From Agrobacterium tumefaciens (GTDB lineage: Bacteria > Pseudomonadota > Alphaproteobacteria > Rhizobiales > Rhizobiaceae), in the NCBI RefSeq assembly GCF_013337285.1, contig NZ_SUPW01000001.1:806001-870000 (forward strand): a stretch of DNA of 64,000 nt, in the 5' to 3' direction. Made by a program: the position numbers and the translations under genes. Under the pieces are notes generated by a model that made no database searches, had not been told where the DNA came from, and saw only the letters and a program-made list of their open reading frames with translations. Of this stretch, positions 25,737 through 34,123 are shown one piece after another (the stretch's first letter is position 1; each line of letters opens with the position of its first letter).

Positions 25737-26303
25737 ATGACACGTATCGCGATTGCGCTGGCGCAGGATTTTGCGGACTGGGAACCGGCGCTGCTAACGG
25801 CGGCGGCACGCAGCTATCTCGGCGTCGAGATCGTTCATGCCACCCCGGACGGGCGGCCGGTAACATCGATGGGCGGGCTGAATGTGACGCCCGAAACCTC
25901 CTATGACGCGCTTGATCCTGACAGCATCGATGCGCTCGTCATTCCCGGCGGTCTTAGCTGGGAAAAGGGTACGGCCGCCGATCTTGGCGGGCTGGTGCAG
26001 CGCTTTCGCGAAAAAGACCGGCTGGTTGCCGGTATCTGTGCGGCGGCAAGCGCGCTGGCCGGCACGGGTATCCTGAACCATGTCGCCCATACCGGCAATT
26101 CGCTCGCCTCACACAAGGCCTATCCGGCCTATAGCGGCGATGGTCTTTATCGTGACCAGCCGAAGGCGGTCAGCGATGGCGGCGTCATCACGGCAGCCGG
26201 CAGCGCGCCGGTCAGCTTCGCGGTGGAAATTCTGAAAAACCTCGGCCTCTTTGGTCCGGAAGCCGAGGCGGAACTTCAGGTTTTTGCAGCGGAGCATCGG
26301 TAA
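25737..26303 (+). CDS. DJ-1/PfpI family protein (type 1 glutamine amidotransferase-like)
   Basis: 188 residues of the class I amidotransferase-like fold. The nucleophile elbow is VAGICAAASALAG with Cys101, and an acidic residue (Glu16 in DWEPALL) is positioned as in DJ-1 and YajL. Members act as glyoxalase III/deglycase or chaperone-like stress proteins. CGGAGACGGCC precedes the ATG. It appears to form a two-gene unit with the GNAT gene. Confidence 0.9.
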   Translation: MTRIAIALAQDFADWEPALLTAAARSYLGVEIVHATPDGRPVTSMGGLNVTPETSYDALDPDSIDALVIPGGLSWEKGTAADLGGLVQRFREKDRLVAGICAAASALAGTGILNHVAHTGNSLASHKAYPAYSGDGLYRDQPKAVSDGGVITAAGSAPVSFAVEILKNLGLFGPEAEAELQVFAAEHR

Positions 26304-26342
26304 GGCGCAGGCTGATATTGCGGCCACGTAAGCTCCCCCACC

Positions 26343-26458
26343 CTCATTCCTGTGCTCGTCACAGGAATCCAGCCAGCCCAAGTCGTTGGGCTGGAAGGAC
26401 TTCTCTCGCCGCGCAGACGCGCGTCGACTGGATTCCTGTGACAAGCACAGGAATGAGG
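26343..26458. repeat. Interspersed inverted repeat, family 3 (copy 1)
   Basis: 116 bp. The left arm CTCATTCCTGTGCTCGTCAC...GAATCCAG pairs with the right arm CTGGATTCCTGTGACAAGC...GGAATGAGG. The centre contains AGCCCAAGTCGTTGGGCTGG and GCGCAGACGCGCGTCGAC. A second copy with an inverted centre is at 42719-42833. Confidence 0.85.
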
Positions 26459-26495
26459 TCGGAGCAAAACACGAACATCTGGACATCATCACGCA

Positions 26496-26810
26496 TCATC
26501 CGTGATCAAGCACCCGGCACACACGCGCCGCAAACTCCGGCCCTTCGCCGGCAATCGCGCGGCGGATATCGCGGCTGTTCAAATGCAAACTACGCCCGAC
26601 TGGCAAATTCGAGCGCTCGATCTTGCTGCGCGCTGCGGCGATAAAGCCGGCCTCGTTTTCATGAAAATAGGCGAGAGCCGCTTCGCGCACCGGGTCTGGC
26701 CCGAGGACTGCCTTGAAGGCAAGACGGTGCACGGCGCAGAATGCACCGTGACCGGGAACGACAAAACGCAGCGCATCGAGTTCGTCACTCCATTCCGCTG
26801 CGTCCTGCAT
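26496..26810 (-). CDS. Unknown 104-residue protein in the cbtBA operon
   Basis: The frame reads MQDAAEWSDELDALRFVVPG, then HGAFCAVHRLAFKAVLG, a helical middle (FHENEAGFIAAARSKI) and HLNSRDIRRAI near the end. I do not recognise the family. There is no signal peptide or membrane helix. One cysteine and several histidines cluster at HGAFCAVH. It starts 5 bp after the cbtA stop on the same strand, so it should be part of the cobalamin-riboswitch transcript. Confidence 0.7.
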   Translation of the reverse strand: MQDAAEWSDELDALRFVVPGHGAFCAVHRLAFKAVLGPDPVREAALAYFHENEAGFIAAARSKIERSNLPVGRSLHLNSRDIRRAIAGEGPEFAARVCRVLDHG

Positions 26811-26814
26811 GCAT

Positions 26815-27528
26815 TTACGCCGACTGGAAGCGTTTCAGGAAAAACGCGCTCAGTGTTCCAAGCAGCGCCCAGAAAACGAAGCTGGTGATGGTGGCGGCAA
26901 CGATGAACTGCCGTTCCAGCGGCAGCGGCGCCAGCGCATGTTCGCCTTCCGGCGGCAGCGGTGCGCCCACCACATGCGGCGCGACGATCAGGACCAGAGC
27001 AAGAACGATGGCCCAGGGCTCGCGGCGAAACGCAATCAGCGCAATGCCGCCCGCGGTTGCGGCAACCGTCGAGAGCCACCAGATTTGCCGCGCCTCAAGT
27101 GCTGCGGCCGGGCTTCCCGGCAATTCCGGCGGCAGGCCGATCATCGGCGCGAGCATGACGGCGGCAAAACCGGCAACGCCCCACAGAAGACCTTCGCGCC
27201 AGCCGGCATCGGTGCCGCGCAGCGAGATGAGACCGGTCAGCACCAGCGCGTAACCGATGGCGGTCAGCACATTGGCAGCGACAGTATAGGCGGTGCGTTC
27301 TAAACCATCGGCCGGAGTCCAGGCCTCGTCATTGTGCTCATGGGCGGGAACCGCAGCGCCGGGTGCTGCCGCATCATGGCTATGGGCCGCTTCGCCGCCG
27401 GCGCTTTCAAAGGTTTCCGCCTGAAGGATGAGCGGCGTGGTCCCGAAAGCCTGCATGGCCGAGACGGCTAAACCACCCACGATGCCGACCAGAACGGCGG
27501 TAAAGACGATATTGCGAAAAAATGACAT
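26815..27528 (-). CDS. cbtA: CbtA, predicted cobalt transporter subunit
   Basis: 237 residues with about five membrane helices. Family motifs are MSFFRNIVFTAVLVGIVGGL at the N-terminus, a His-rich periplasmic loop (HSHDAAAPGAAVPAHEHNDE) and the late PPEGEHALAPLPLERQF. CbtA and CbtB were proposed from B12-riboswitch genomics to form a cobalt uptake system; direct biochemical proof is limited. The start is ATG 27528, 11 bp after the cbtB stop. The operon lies under the riboswitch at 27897-28076. Confidence 0.93.
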   Translation of the reverse strand: MSFFRNIVFTAVLVGIVGGLAVSAMQAFGTTPLILQAETFESAGGEAAHSHDAAAPGAAVPAHEHNDEAWTPADGLERTAYTVAANVLTAIGYALVLTGLISLRGTDAGWREGLLWGVAGFAAVMLAPMIGLPPELPGSPAAALEARQIWWLSTVAATAGGIALIAFRREPWAIVLALVLIVAPHVVGAPLPPEGEHALAPLPLERQFIVAATITSFVFWALLGTLSAFFLKRFQSA

Positions 27529-27539
27529 GCCGTTTCCCC

Positions 27540-27722
27540 TCAATGGCAGGGGAAGGCATTGGCATGACGCGTGTCATGCGCGGCATTGTGAACGGCTTCC
27601 ACATGCGAAAAGCCGACAAAACCGACGACGAACAGGCCAAGCACGATCGCCGTCAGCGATTGCGCGAAGCTGCCCGTTTTTGCTGAAACGGCAGCATTGG
27701 CCGTATTCTGCTGGATAGACAT
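27540..27722 (-). CDS. cbtB: CbtB, small cobalt transporter subunit
   Basis: 60 residues with one membrane helix (SLTAIVLGLFVVGFVGFSHV) and the conserved metal-like C-terminus HNAAHDTRHANAFPCH. It has the typical CbtB size and order, immediately before cbtA. The ATG at 27722 is preferred over the upstream in-frame start at 27755 on family length. It is the first gene after the cobalamin riboswitch. Confidence 0.92.
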   Translation of the reverse strand: MSIQQNTANAAVSAKTGSFAQSLTAIVLGLFVVGFVGFSHVEAVHNAAHDTRHANAFPCH

Positions 27723-27896
27723 GGTGACCCCTCTCCCGGCGCGACCCCGCGCCATAAGATGCGGCCGAACGGCAAAAAGCCACCAGACCGCATATGATAC
27801 ACTTCACCACGGGGATACGAGACTGACACAGGGGTATCGAAGCCGACGACCCTGACATTCCGCTCTTCCGGACACCCCGCCGGCATGGACATTTCC

Positions 27897-28076
27897 GTGA
27901 TGGCAGGTCTCCTGGCTTACGGGTCAAAACCTGAAACACCTTCCCGGCATCGCCCTCGCCGTGAATAAGGGCGAGATGGCTTGCCAGTGGCATTTCGTTT
28001 CAGGCTCTCCGCTCACAGTTGCGGGGGCAGCCACGAATGAGGATTTCTCCCTATCGTGTTCCCTTTTCACCTTCCG
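27897..28076 (-). promoter_or_regulatory. Cobalamin (B12) riboswitch
   Basis: Reading leftward, the conserved parts appear in order: GGAAGGTGAAAAGGGAA, GGCTGCCCCCGCAACTGTGA with AGCGGAGAGCC, TGCCACTG (B12 box partner), CGGGAAGG, and the closing GACCCGTAAGCCAGGAGACC. The element ends about 175 bp before cbtB and should shut down cbtB-cbtA when adenosylcobalamin is plentiful. It fills most of the gap between the cytochrome c gene and cbtB. Confidence 0.95.
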
Positions 28077-28201
28077 GAACGCCCGGAAGGAACCATCACG
28101 GACATGTTATCGACCGGGTGGGTGTGGGAGTCAATGGTGGCGGCTCCTTGGCCCAGCATGACGTGAAGCATGTGGTGAGCGCCAACCCAAGCCATGCCCA
28201 G

Positions 28202-29122
28202 TTATCGAGACGGGATCGCCTTCAGATAGGCCGCAATCGCATTGCGGTCTTCGGCGGTGAGATGCGCCATGTTCTGCTGCACCTTGACCATGGGGCCACC
28301 GACGCTGTCGAATTCCGGGGTGAAGCCGGTTTCCAGATAGCCGGCAATATCGGCCGTCGTCCACGATCCGATGCTCGCAGAACCCGGCGTGATATCGGGA
28401 ATGCGGCCTTCACCTTCGGGATTGGGGCCGCCAGCCAGCCATTTGCCCTCCAGAAAACCGCCGAGCGCATTGCGCGGGGTGTGGCATTCACCGCAATGGC
28501 CCGGCCCTTCGACCAGATACTGGCCGCGCAGCAATTCGGCATTGGCATTGGCAAGCTCGACGCGCGGCGGTGCGGAAGTGTCGAAATACAGGAATTTCCA
28601 GCCGCCGAGCGCCATGCGCAGGTTGAAGGGAAACGGCAGGTCATGATCCGGCGCATCATTCTGGCTGGCCGGCAGGGTTTTCAGATAACCGAACAGGTCG
28701 TTCACGTCCTTCTGCGTCATGCGCGCATAGGAGGCGTAAGGGAAAGACGGGTAAAGATGTTCGCCGTTCTTTCCCACCCCGCGCGTCATGGCATCGCCGA
28801 ATTCCGCCAGCGTCCAGCTGCCGATACCGTGCTGTGGATCAGAGGAAATATTGGGCACATGGAAGGTGCCGAAGGGGCTTTTCAGCGCCTGCCCGCCAGC
28901 AAGCGTCCGCATCGCGTCGCCCGTGGCATCCGGTGCGGCATGACAGCTTGCGCAGCCACCCGCCCAGAACAGCGTTTCGCCATTGGCCAGATCCGGCTCT
29001 CCGAGGCTGACCCAATGGCTGGGCGCCTGCCGCTGCGGCGCGGTGACCCACGCGAAAATGCCGTAGCCGGCAATGGCCGCGATCACGGCCCCGCCCACAA
29101 GCTTCGTCCAAATGGAAGACAT
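28202..29122 (-). CDS. Membrane-anchored diheme cytochrome c
   Basis: 306 residues. An uncleaved N-terminal anchor (LVGGAVIAAIAGYGIFAWV) precedes two cytochrome c domains with heme motifs CASCH (57-61) and CGECH (210-214). Distal methionines are likely in SYARMTQ and GGPMVKV. This is the layout of the cytochrome subunits that accept electrons from periplasmic alcohol, gluconate or aldose dehydrogenases, but no dehydrogenase is adjacent. The cytochrome c' gene lies 87 bp upstream on the same strand, with a terminator between. Confidence 0.9.
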   Translation of the reverse strand: MSSIWTKLVGGAVIAAIAGYGIFAWVTAPQRQAPSHWVSLGEPDLANGETLFWAGGCASCHAAPDATGDAMRTLAGGQALKSPFGTFHVPNISSDPQHGIGSWTLAEFGDAMTRGVGKNGEHLYPSFPYASYARMTQKDVNDLFGYLKTLPASQNDAPDHDLPFPFNLRMALGGWKFLYFDTSAPPRVELANANAELLRGQYLVEGPGHCGECHTPRNALGGFLEGKWLAGGPNPEGEGRIPDITPGSASIGSWTTADIAGYLETGFTPEFDSVGGPMVKVQQNMAHLTAEDRNAIAAYLKAIPSR

Positions 29123-29171
29123 ACCCCTCTCCCCATTCTCACCCGAGTGATCAGGTGTCTTTCAAAGTGAA

Positions 29172-29197
29172 AAAACGCCGCCGGGAAGCGGCGTTTT
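29172..29197 (-). terminator. Terminator after the cytochrome c' gene
   Basis: AAAACGCCGC and GCGGCGTTTT form a perfect 10-bp stem, and on the minus strand the stem is followed by a T-run. It suggests the two cytochrome genes are at least partly independent. Confidence 0.75.
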
Positions 29198-29209
29198 GAA
29201 ATTCATGAT

Positions 29210-29644
29210 TTATTTCTTCAGACGATAGGTCTGGTGGCAGGTGCCGCAATCGGCACCGAGCGTCTTCATGGCGGTGGTGACGCCCGCCTGATCGGTGGGG
29301 AGATTGGCAAGAACCGTATCGGCATCAGCACCGAGCTTGGCCGCCTTGGCCTTGAAGTCCTCGAAATTTTCCCAGATGGCGGGGGCAGCCGCGCTGCCGG
29401 TCTCGGAACCCTTCGGGAACTGATCAGGGAAAGCCTTGGCATTGGTGCTGATGGTCGTCACGGCAGCCTTGACGGCCTCGGCGTCGAAGGGCTTCTGGCC
29501 CTTGGAGATGGCAGCCAGCGCGCCCATGGAGCCGCCGATCTGCTTCATCATGCCTTCACGTTTTTCGACTTCGCCGGCAGCGAAGACCGCTCCGGCGCAA
29601 AGACAGCCGAAAAGCATGGCCGCCGCGATGGTTTTCAGTTTCAT
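29210..29644 (-). CDS. Cytochrome c' / c556 family protein
   Basis: 144 residues with a signal peptide (MKLKTIAAAMLFGCLCAGAVFAA) and a four-helix-bundle mature domain. The single heme motif CGTCH sits close to the C-terminus (133-137), as in cytochromes c' and c556. REGMMKQIGGSMGALA provides the N-terminal methionine candidates for six-coordinate c556. It is periplasmic, and proposed roles are electron transfer or nitric oxide binding. Confidence 0.92.
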   Translation of the reverse strand: MKLKTIAAAMLFGCLCAGAVFAAGEVEKREGMMKQIGGSMGALAAISKGQKPFDAEAVKAAVTTISTNAKAFPDQFPKGSETGSAAAPAIWENFEDFKAKAAKLGADADTVLANLPTDQAGVTTAMKTLGADCGTCHQTYRLKK

Positions 29645-29891
29645 ACACTCTCTCCTTGATTCCGGCCGGGTGCCGGACGCTTGATGGAACGGCGCGAGGA
29701 TGCCCTTTCCGCATGGCGAAAAGAAGTCACATTGCGGTGAATTCCGCCGTGAAAACAGAAGTCTAGAGTATCAGGCCGAAAAGTGTCCGACGGTTTTCCG
29801 ACAAGAACCCGTGACAAAACAACGGGCCAAAGGAGAGCATTCGCTGGCTTGCCAGGGAATAGCCTCCCTGGAGCGGCGGAACCTGTTCCTG

Positions 29892-30536
29892 TTATTCGCC
29901 GAGGCTCCACGACAGAGCTTCCCAAAATGTCAGCAGCGCTGCGGCAACCAGCATGAAACCGGCAGCGCGACCGATGAAGATCGTGGCGCCGGGTGAAGAA
30001 ACCAGCCATTGCCGGCTTTTATCCGCCGTCAGCGCCAGCGCGCCATAAACGGTAAACTGCGTTACCGCCACCATCGCCCCCATCACCAGCCCCTGCATCC
30101 AGATCGGACCATAGGCCGGTTTGAGAAATTGCGGATAGACCGCCATCATGAACAGATAGGCTTTCGGGTTGGAAAGGCAGGTCAGCACCGCCCGCCAGAA
30201 CGCTTTTTTCGATGAGGCGCTCGCCTGCGCCTCATCGCCATTCACGACGATTGCGCTGCGCATCAGGCCGATGCCGATCCAGACCATATAGGCAGCGCCG
30301 ACAATGAGAAGCGGCAGAAACAGCGACGGCATCCAGGCGGCGAGCAGGCCAACGCCGGCCGCGCCATAAAGCGAATGCACGATGCCGCCGGCGCTCATGC
30401 CGCTTGCGGCCGAAAGGCCGGTTTTCCTGCCGCCCGTCAGCGCGCTTGCCAGCACGAACAGCATGTCCATGCCCGGCAGGATGATGATGCCGAACAGGAC
30501 CAGAAAGAAAAGCCAGAGATTTTCGGCGTAACTCAT
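29892..30536 (-). CDS. LysE/RhtB family amino-acid exporter
   Basis: 214 residues with six predicted helices. The LysE family motif GIIILPGMDMLFVLASALTGGRKTGLSAASG is present at residues 16-46, and SNPKAYLFMMAVYPQF lies in the middle. It probably exports an amino acid or derivative. It is divergent from a YafY-type regulator, with a 32-bp perfect dyad between them. About 245 bp separate its stop from the cytochrome c' start, a gap holding only a weak CCAGGG/CCCTGG hairpin. Confidence 0.9.
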   Translation of the reverse strand: MSYAENLWLFFLVLFGIIILPGMDMLFVLASALTGGRKTGLSAASGMSAGGIVHSLYGAAGVGLLAAWMPSLFLPLLIVGAAYMVWIGIGLMRSAIVVNGDEAQASASSKKAFWRAVLTCLSNPKAYLFMMAVYPQFLKPAYGPIWMQGLVMGAMVAVTQFTVYGALALTADKSRQWLVSSPGATIFIGRAAGFMLVAAALLTFWEALSWSLGE

Positions 30537-30613
30537 GTCAGTATCTCCCCAGACGGTTCATGGCACATTTAGGAATATGCATGTTTCTCAATGTGTTTTG
30601 CCGTTTATAGAAA

Positions 30614-30645
30614 AAGCCAACTGACAGCATTATGTCAGTTGGCTT
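30614..30645. promoter_or_regulatory. Perfect 13-bp-arm dyad between the exporter and YafY-type regulator
   Basis: AAGCCAACTGACA, spacer GCATTA, TGTCAGTTGGCTT. It is central in the 132-bp divergent intergenic region and is the best candidate operator for the adjacent regulator. Confidence 0.75.
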
Positions 30646-30668
30646 GAAAAAACGCCGGGGAAATGTCA

Positions 30669-31379
30669 ATGCGCAAGGCCTCGAGACTGTTCGAGATCAT
30701 TCAGATCCTGCGGCTGGCCCGCCGGCCCGTTACCGCCCAGATGATTGCCGAAAAGCTGGAAGTGACGGCCCGTTCGGTCTATCGCGACATAGCCGCCCTC
30801 CAGACCATGCGGGTGCCCATCGAAGGCGAGCGCGGCGTCGGTTATATTCTGCGCCCCGGCTTCAGCCTGCCGCCGCTGATGTTTTCCATCGAAGAGACCG
30901 AGGCAATCGTGCTGGCGCTCGCCATGGTTGGCCGTTCCGGTGATACCGAATTGCGGCAGGCGGCGAGAAAAGCGAGCGACAAGATTGCCGCCTCGCTGCC
31001 CGAACCCCTGTCCAAAACCCTGTCGGCCAATGCCCTGCATGCCTGGGGCAGCATCGCGCCAGCACCTGCCGGCATCGATCTTGCCACCGTCCGGCGGGCG
31101 GTGCGCGATGAAGAGCGGCTGGACATCAGCTATCGCGATGAAACCGGCGCAGAGACCCGGCGGCAGATCCGGCCCATTGCCGTGATCTATTATTCGGAGA
31201 CGGTGAATATCGTCGGCTGGTGCGAATTACGGCAGGCGATCCGTAACTTCCGCTCTGACCGGGTTTTGACCTGCGAAAGCACCGGCAGCTTTTTCAAGCT
31301 TGAAGGTGAAAAGCTGCGGCAATTGTGGATGAGCGGCTGGCAGAGCAACCAGCCGGGCAGTCCATCCTCACAGCTGTAA
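30669..31379 (+). CDS. YafY-type transcriptional regulator (HTH plus WYL domain)
   Basis: 236 residues: a DeoR-like winged helix at about 1-60 (LFEIIQILRLARRPVTAQMIAEKLEVTARSVYRDIAAL), then a WYL domain (LDISYRDETGAETRRQIRPIAVIYYSETVNIVGWCELR). WYL domains bind small ligands or nucleic acid. An ATG at 30663 abuts the GGGGA ribosome site, so 30669 is the better start. It is divergent from the LysE exporter, which it probably controls through the 30614-30645 dyad. A paralogue is at 40228-40938. Confidence 0.9.
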   Translation: MRKASRLFEIIQILRLARRPVTAQMIAEKLEVTARSVYRDIAALQTMRVPIEGERGVGYILRPGFSLPPLMFSIEETEAIVLALAMVGRSGDTELRQAARKASDKIAASLPEPLSKTLSANALHAWGSIAPAPAGIDLATVRRAVRDEERLDISYRDETGAETRRQIRPIAVIYYSETVNIVGWCELRQAIRNFRSDRVLTCESTGSFFKLEGEKLRQLWMSGWQSNQPGSPSSQL

Positions 31380-32213
31380 GAGACGATCCTCCTCGCGGCC
31401 AAAACCGCGAATGACGATCCGGTCTTCGAAAACATCTGATATAGCGAAGGTGTTCTGGTCGGGCGTATCCACCATGCCCTTGAAATTGACGAAGTGGGTG
31501 TTACCCAGCGCACCGTAGTTGCCTTCGTGATTATGGCCATTGAACCATGCGACGGCCGAAGCATGGGCGCCGAGAAGATCAAGAATGCGCGGTGAATCCC
31601 ACATGTTGTGAGCGTTTTCCGGATAAAGCGGATAGTGGCACAGCACGACCACTTTTTCGCCGGCCGCATCCGATTTTTGCAGGAGGCTTTGCAGCCATTC
31701 GAACTGCTCGTCGCTGAGCGAGGCGTTCCAGTCCTGTGCATTAATCGCGCCCGCTTCCTGCAGGTGCTTCAGCCGCTCCTGCGCAAGTGCGCGACGCGGA
31801 TCGCCGGGCGGCGGGGCGAAGAGACTGACCTCGTTGCCATCGAGCACGGCGAAGCGGACATTGCCAATGGCGAAGTCATGCCAGGGGGCCGGCATGCCAA
31901 GGCGGGCATGGATGGCGGTCAGATGTTCAGGCGCAACTGAAAAATCATGATTACCCGGCAACAGGACCGAGGGATGGCGAAGCCCGTCATAAACGCTGAG
32001 GATCGCATCGAAATTGTCGAAACCACGGTCGATGATGTCGCCGAGCGTCACCACAAAGGCGAGGTCCTCTTCGTTGAAGGCGGCCACCGCTTCGGAAAGC
32101 TTTTTCGGGCTTTCGGCATAATAGCGACCCATGTCCGGACGGGGATCGGCATTGGCATATTGGGGATCGGCGACGATGCCGAAGGAGAAGAGAGGCTTGC
32201 TTTTTTCAGTCAT
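31368..32213 (-). CDS. Metallophosphoesterase, ADP-ribose/CDP-alcohol pyrophosphatase-like
   Basis: 281 residues. The calcineurin-like signature residues are all visible: GIVADPQYA (Asp, Gln), LGDIIDRG, GNHDFS, CHYPLY and GHNHEGN. The spacing and the PQYA element resemble the Mn2+-dependent ADP-ribose/CDP-alcohol diphosphatases. There is no signal peptide if translation begins at ATG 32213 (MTEKSKPLFSFG); the longer frame to 32336 crosses the sodB terminator and is unlikely. Its last 12 bp overlap the convergent YafY-type gene. Confidence 0.88.
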   Translation of the reverse strand: MTEKSKPLFSFGIVADPQYANADPRPDMGRYYAESPKKLSEAVAAFNEEDLAFVVTLGDIIDRGFDNFDAILSVYDGLRHPSVLLPGNHDFSVAPEHLTAIHARLGMPAPWHDFAIGNVRFAVLDGNEVSLFAPPPGDPRRALAQERLKHLQEAGAINAQDWNASLSDEQFEWLQSLLQKSDAAGEKVVVLCHYPLYPENAHNMWDSPRILDLLGAHASAVAWFNGHNHEGNYGALGNTHFVNFKGMVDTPDQNTFAISDVFEDRIVIRGFGREEDRLLQL

Positions 32214-32290
32214 GATGCGCCGCGATAAACCCGGCTGATGACAGGCTTGTGACAACACGATTGGAAGGAGCAACCGAGGCCCAAAAAGCA

Positions 32291-32318
32291 GAACACCCGG
32301 CACAACGGCCGGGTGTTC
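32291..32318 (-). terminator. Terminator after sodB
   Basis: GAACACCCGGC / GCCGGGTGTTC form an 11-bp perfect stem with loop ACAACG, followed on the minus strand by TGCTTTTTGG. Confidence 0.85.
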
Positions 32319-32339
32319 AAAAATTCCGTTCGCCAAGCC

Positions 32340-32942
32340 TTACTTGGCAGCGGCTTCGTAACGCTCCAGGACGTAGTCCCAGTTGATGAGGTTATCAACG
32401 AAGGCTTCGAGGTACTTCGGACGCAGGTTGCGGTAGTCGATGTAGTAGGAGTGTTCCCAGACGTCGACGCCGAGGATCGGCTCTGCACCGTGAACCAGCG
32501 GGTTTTCACCGTTCGGGGTCTTGGAGATTTCGAGCTTGCCGTTCTTGACGGAGAGCCACGCCCAGCCGGAGCCGAACTGCGTGGTGCCGGCAGCGATGAA
32601 ATCAGCCTTGAACTTGTCGTAACCGCCGAGATCGGAAGCGAATGCCTGTTCCAGTTTGCCCGGCAGCTTGTTGCCGCCGCCGTCCTTCTTCATCCACTTC
32701 CAAAAATGAACGTGGTTGTAGTGCTGGGCAGCGTTGTTGAAGAGGCCGGCATTGGTGCCAAAGGACTTCTTCACGACTTCCTCGAGCGACAGGTCGGAAA
32801 GACCGGCTTCGGCCGCCAGCTTGTTGCCGTTGTCGACATATGCCTTGTGGTGCTTGTCGTGATGGAACTCGAGCGTCTCGCGCGACATGTAAGGTGCAAG
32901 CGCGTCGTAGTCGTAGGGGAGTTCGGGAAGTTCGAAGGCCAT
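32340..32942 (-). CDS. sodB: Superoxide dismutase, Fe type
   Basis: 200 residues. Metal ligands lie in LEFHHDKHHKAYV (His), AAQHYNHVHFW (His) and DVWEHSYYIDY (Asp, His). The glutamine in NNAAQHYNH is the position that marks Fe-SOD; Mn-SOD has glycine there. It detoxifies cytoplasmic superoxide. AAGGAG precedes the ATG. No signal peptide is present. It is monocistronic, with a strong terminator. Confidence 0.96.
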   Translation of the reverse strand: MAFELPELPYDYDALAPYMSRETLEFHHDKHHKAYVDNGNKLAAEAGLSDLSLEEVVKKSFGTNAGLFNNAAQHYNHVHFWKWMKKDGGGNKLPGKLEQAFASDLGGYDKFKADFIAAGTTQFGSGWAWLSVKNGKLEISKTPNGENPLVHGAEPILGVDVWEHSYYIDYRNLRPKYLEAFVDNLINWDYVLERYEAAAK

Positions 32943-33162
32943 GGTTTTACTCCTTGTTGCAGCGGCTGGACCGCTCCTTGAAACCGTGTGCGCGGACCAT
33001 AGGAGCGAACCTTTGTTTGGGCAACCTGCGAAATATCAAAATGTTCCGACAAAAGAGAAAATTCGTCTCGAGCCAGCCGCCACCACATTTGTTTCACAAC
33101 CCTGGCGTACCGTTTTCCACCCTATCGGTTCGCTTTTGCCGAAAATGCAGGAAGGAAATTCC

Positions 33163-33507
33163 ATGACGCGCTTCATCGCCCGAAACGTTCTGTTCTTCGC
33201 CGCCTTCTCATCGCTGGCGCTACCCGCCGCCGCATCGTCGGATGATGCGTGGAAGGAATTCGTGGCGGATGTGCAGACCGCCTGCCTTGGCGTGGCCAAG
33301 GACATGATCGAGGATGCCAAGGCGGTGGTTGATCCCGTCGGCAGCGAAAATTACGGTCTCGCCATCCTCACCGGCAAGGCGAAAGGCACGGATGCGACGG
33401 TCAGCCATATCTGCGTCTATGACAAGAAGACCAAGGCCGTAGAACTGGGCAGCGAGCTTGCCGGCGATACGCTGAAGGTCGAGATTCCCGGTTCTACGAA
33501 GCCCTGA
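33163..33507 (+). CDS. Hypothetical small secreted protein
   Basis: 114 residues with a signal peptide (MTRFIARNVLFFAAFSSLALPAAA) and a mature domain SDDAWKEFVADVQTACLGVAK ... VSHICVYDKKTKAVELGSEL containing two cysteines that may form a disulfide. AGGAAGGAAATTCC precedes the ATG. No family recognised. It is divergent from sodB and convergent with a GNAT gene. Confidence 0.75.
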   Translation: MTRFIARNVLFFAAFSSLALPAAASSDDAWKEFVADVQTACLGVAKDMIEDAKAVVDPVGSENYGLAILTGKAKGTDATVSHICVYDKKTKAVELGSELAGDTLKVEIPGSTKP

Positions 33508-33511
33508 ACGC

Positions 33512-34054
33512 TTAAAAGCGGGGTGTGCTGTCCCCCTCGCCCAGCGGCCGCTGCATCAGCACCGTGTCCAGCCATTGGCCGTGTTTCCAGCCGATGGATT
33601 TGAAGGTGCCGACATGCTCGAAACCGGCGGCGCGGTGGACGCCGACCGAAGCGGCGTTGGCGCTATCGCCGACGACGGCGATCATCTGCCGGAAACCGCG
33701 CGCGGTTGCATCTTCGATCAGCGCATCGAGCAGCTTGCGGCCGATACCCATGCCCTTCATGGCCGGATCGATATAAACGGAATCCTCGACCGCCGCGCCA
33801 TAGGCCGGGCGGGCGCGGTAAGCGCCGGCATAGGCATATCCGGCTACCTTTCCATCGCACTCGGCGACGAGATAGGGATAGTTGCCCTCCACCAGAAGGC
33901 GGCGGCGCTCGATCATGGTTTCGACGGTCGGCGGGTCGATCTCGAAGCTGGCGCTGCCATGGAGCACAGCATCCCGGTAGATTTCGGTGATGGCTGGAAT
34001 ATCCGCCTCTTCACAGGGGCGGATTAAAAGGCTGGAAACGGTGGGAAGGGTCAT
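33512..34054 (-). CDS. GNAT N-acetyltransferase, phosphinothricin acetyltransferase-like
   Basis: 180 residues: LLIRPCEEADIPAITEIYRDAVLHGSASFEIDPPT at the N-terminus, VEDSVYIDPAMKGMGIGRKLLDALI as the acetyl-CoA loop, and HRAAGFEHVGTFKSIGWKHGQWLDTVLMQRPL at the end, a classical PAT/Bar/YwnH signature. It probably acetylates methionine sulfoximine or phosphinothricin-like amines. It is divergent from a LysR regulator. The related gene at 6100-6606 shares the subgroup. Confidence 0.9.
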   Translation of the reverse strand: MTLPTVSSLLIRPCEEADIPAITEIYRDAVLHGSASFEIDPPTVETMIERRRLLVEGNYPYLVAECDGKVAGYAYAGAYRARPAYGAAVEDSVYIDPAMKGMGIGRKLLDALIEDATARGFRQMIAVVGDSANAASVGVHRAAGFEHVGTFKSIGWKHGQWLDTVLMQRPLGEGDSTPRF

Positions 34055-34123
34055 TCTTGCTGTCCTGCGGTCATTCACGCCATCATTGTGCATTGCGGCG
34101 CAATCAAAATAAAGATTATCTGT

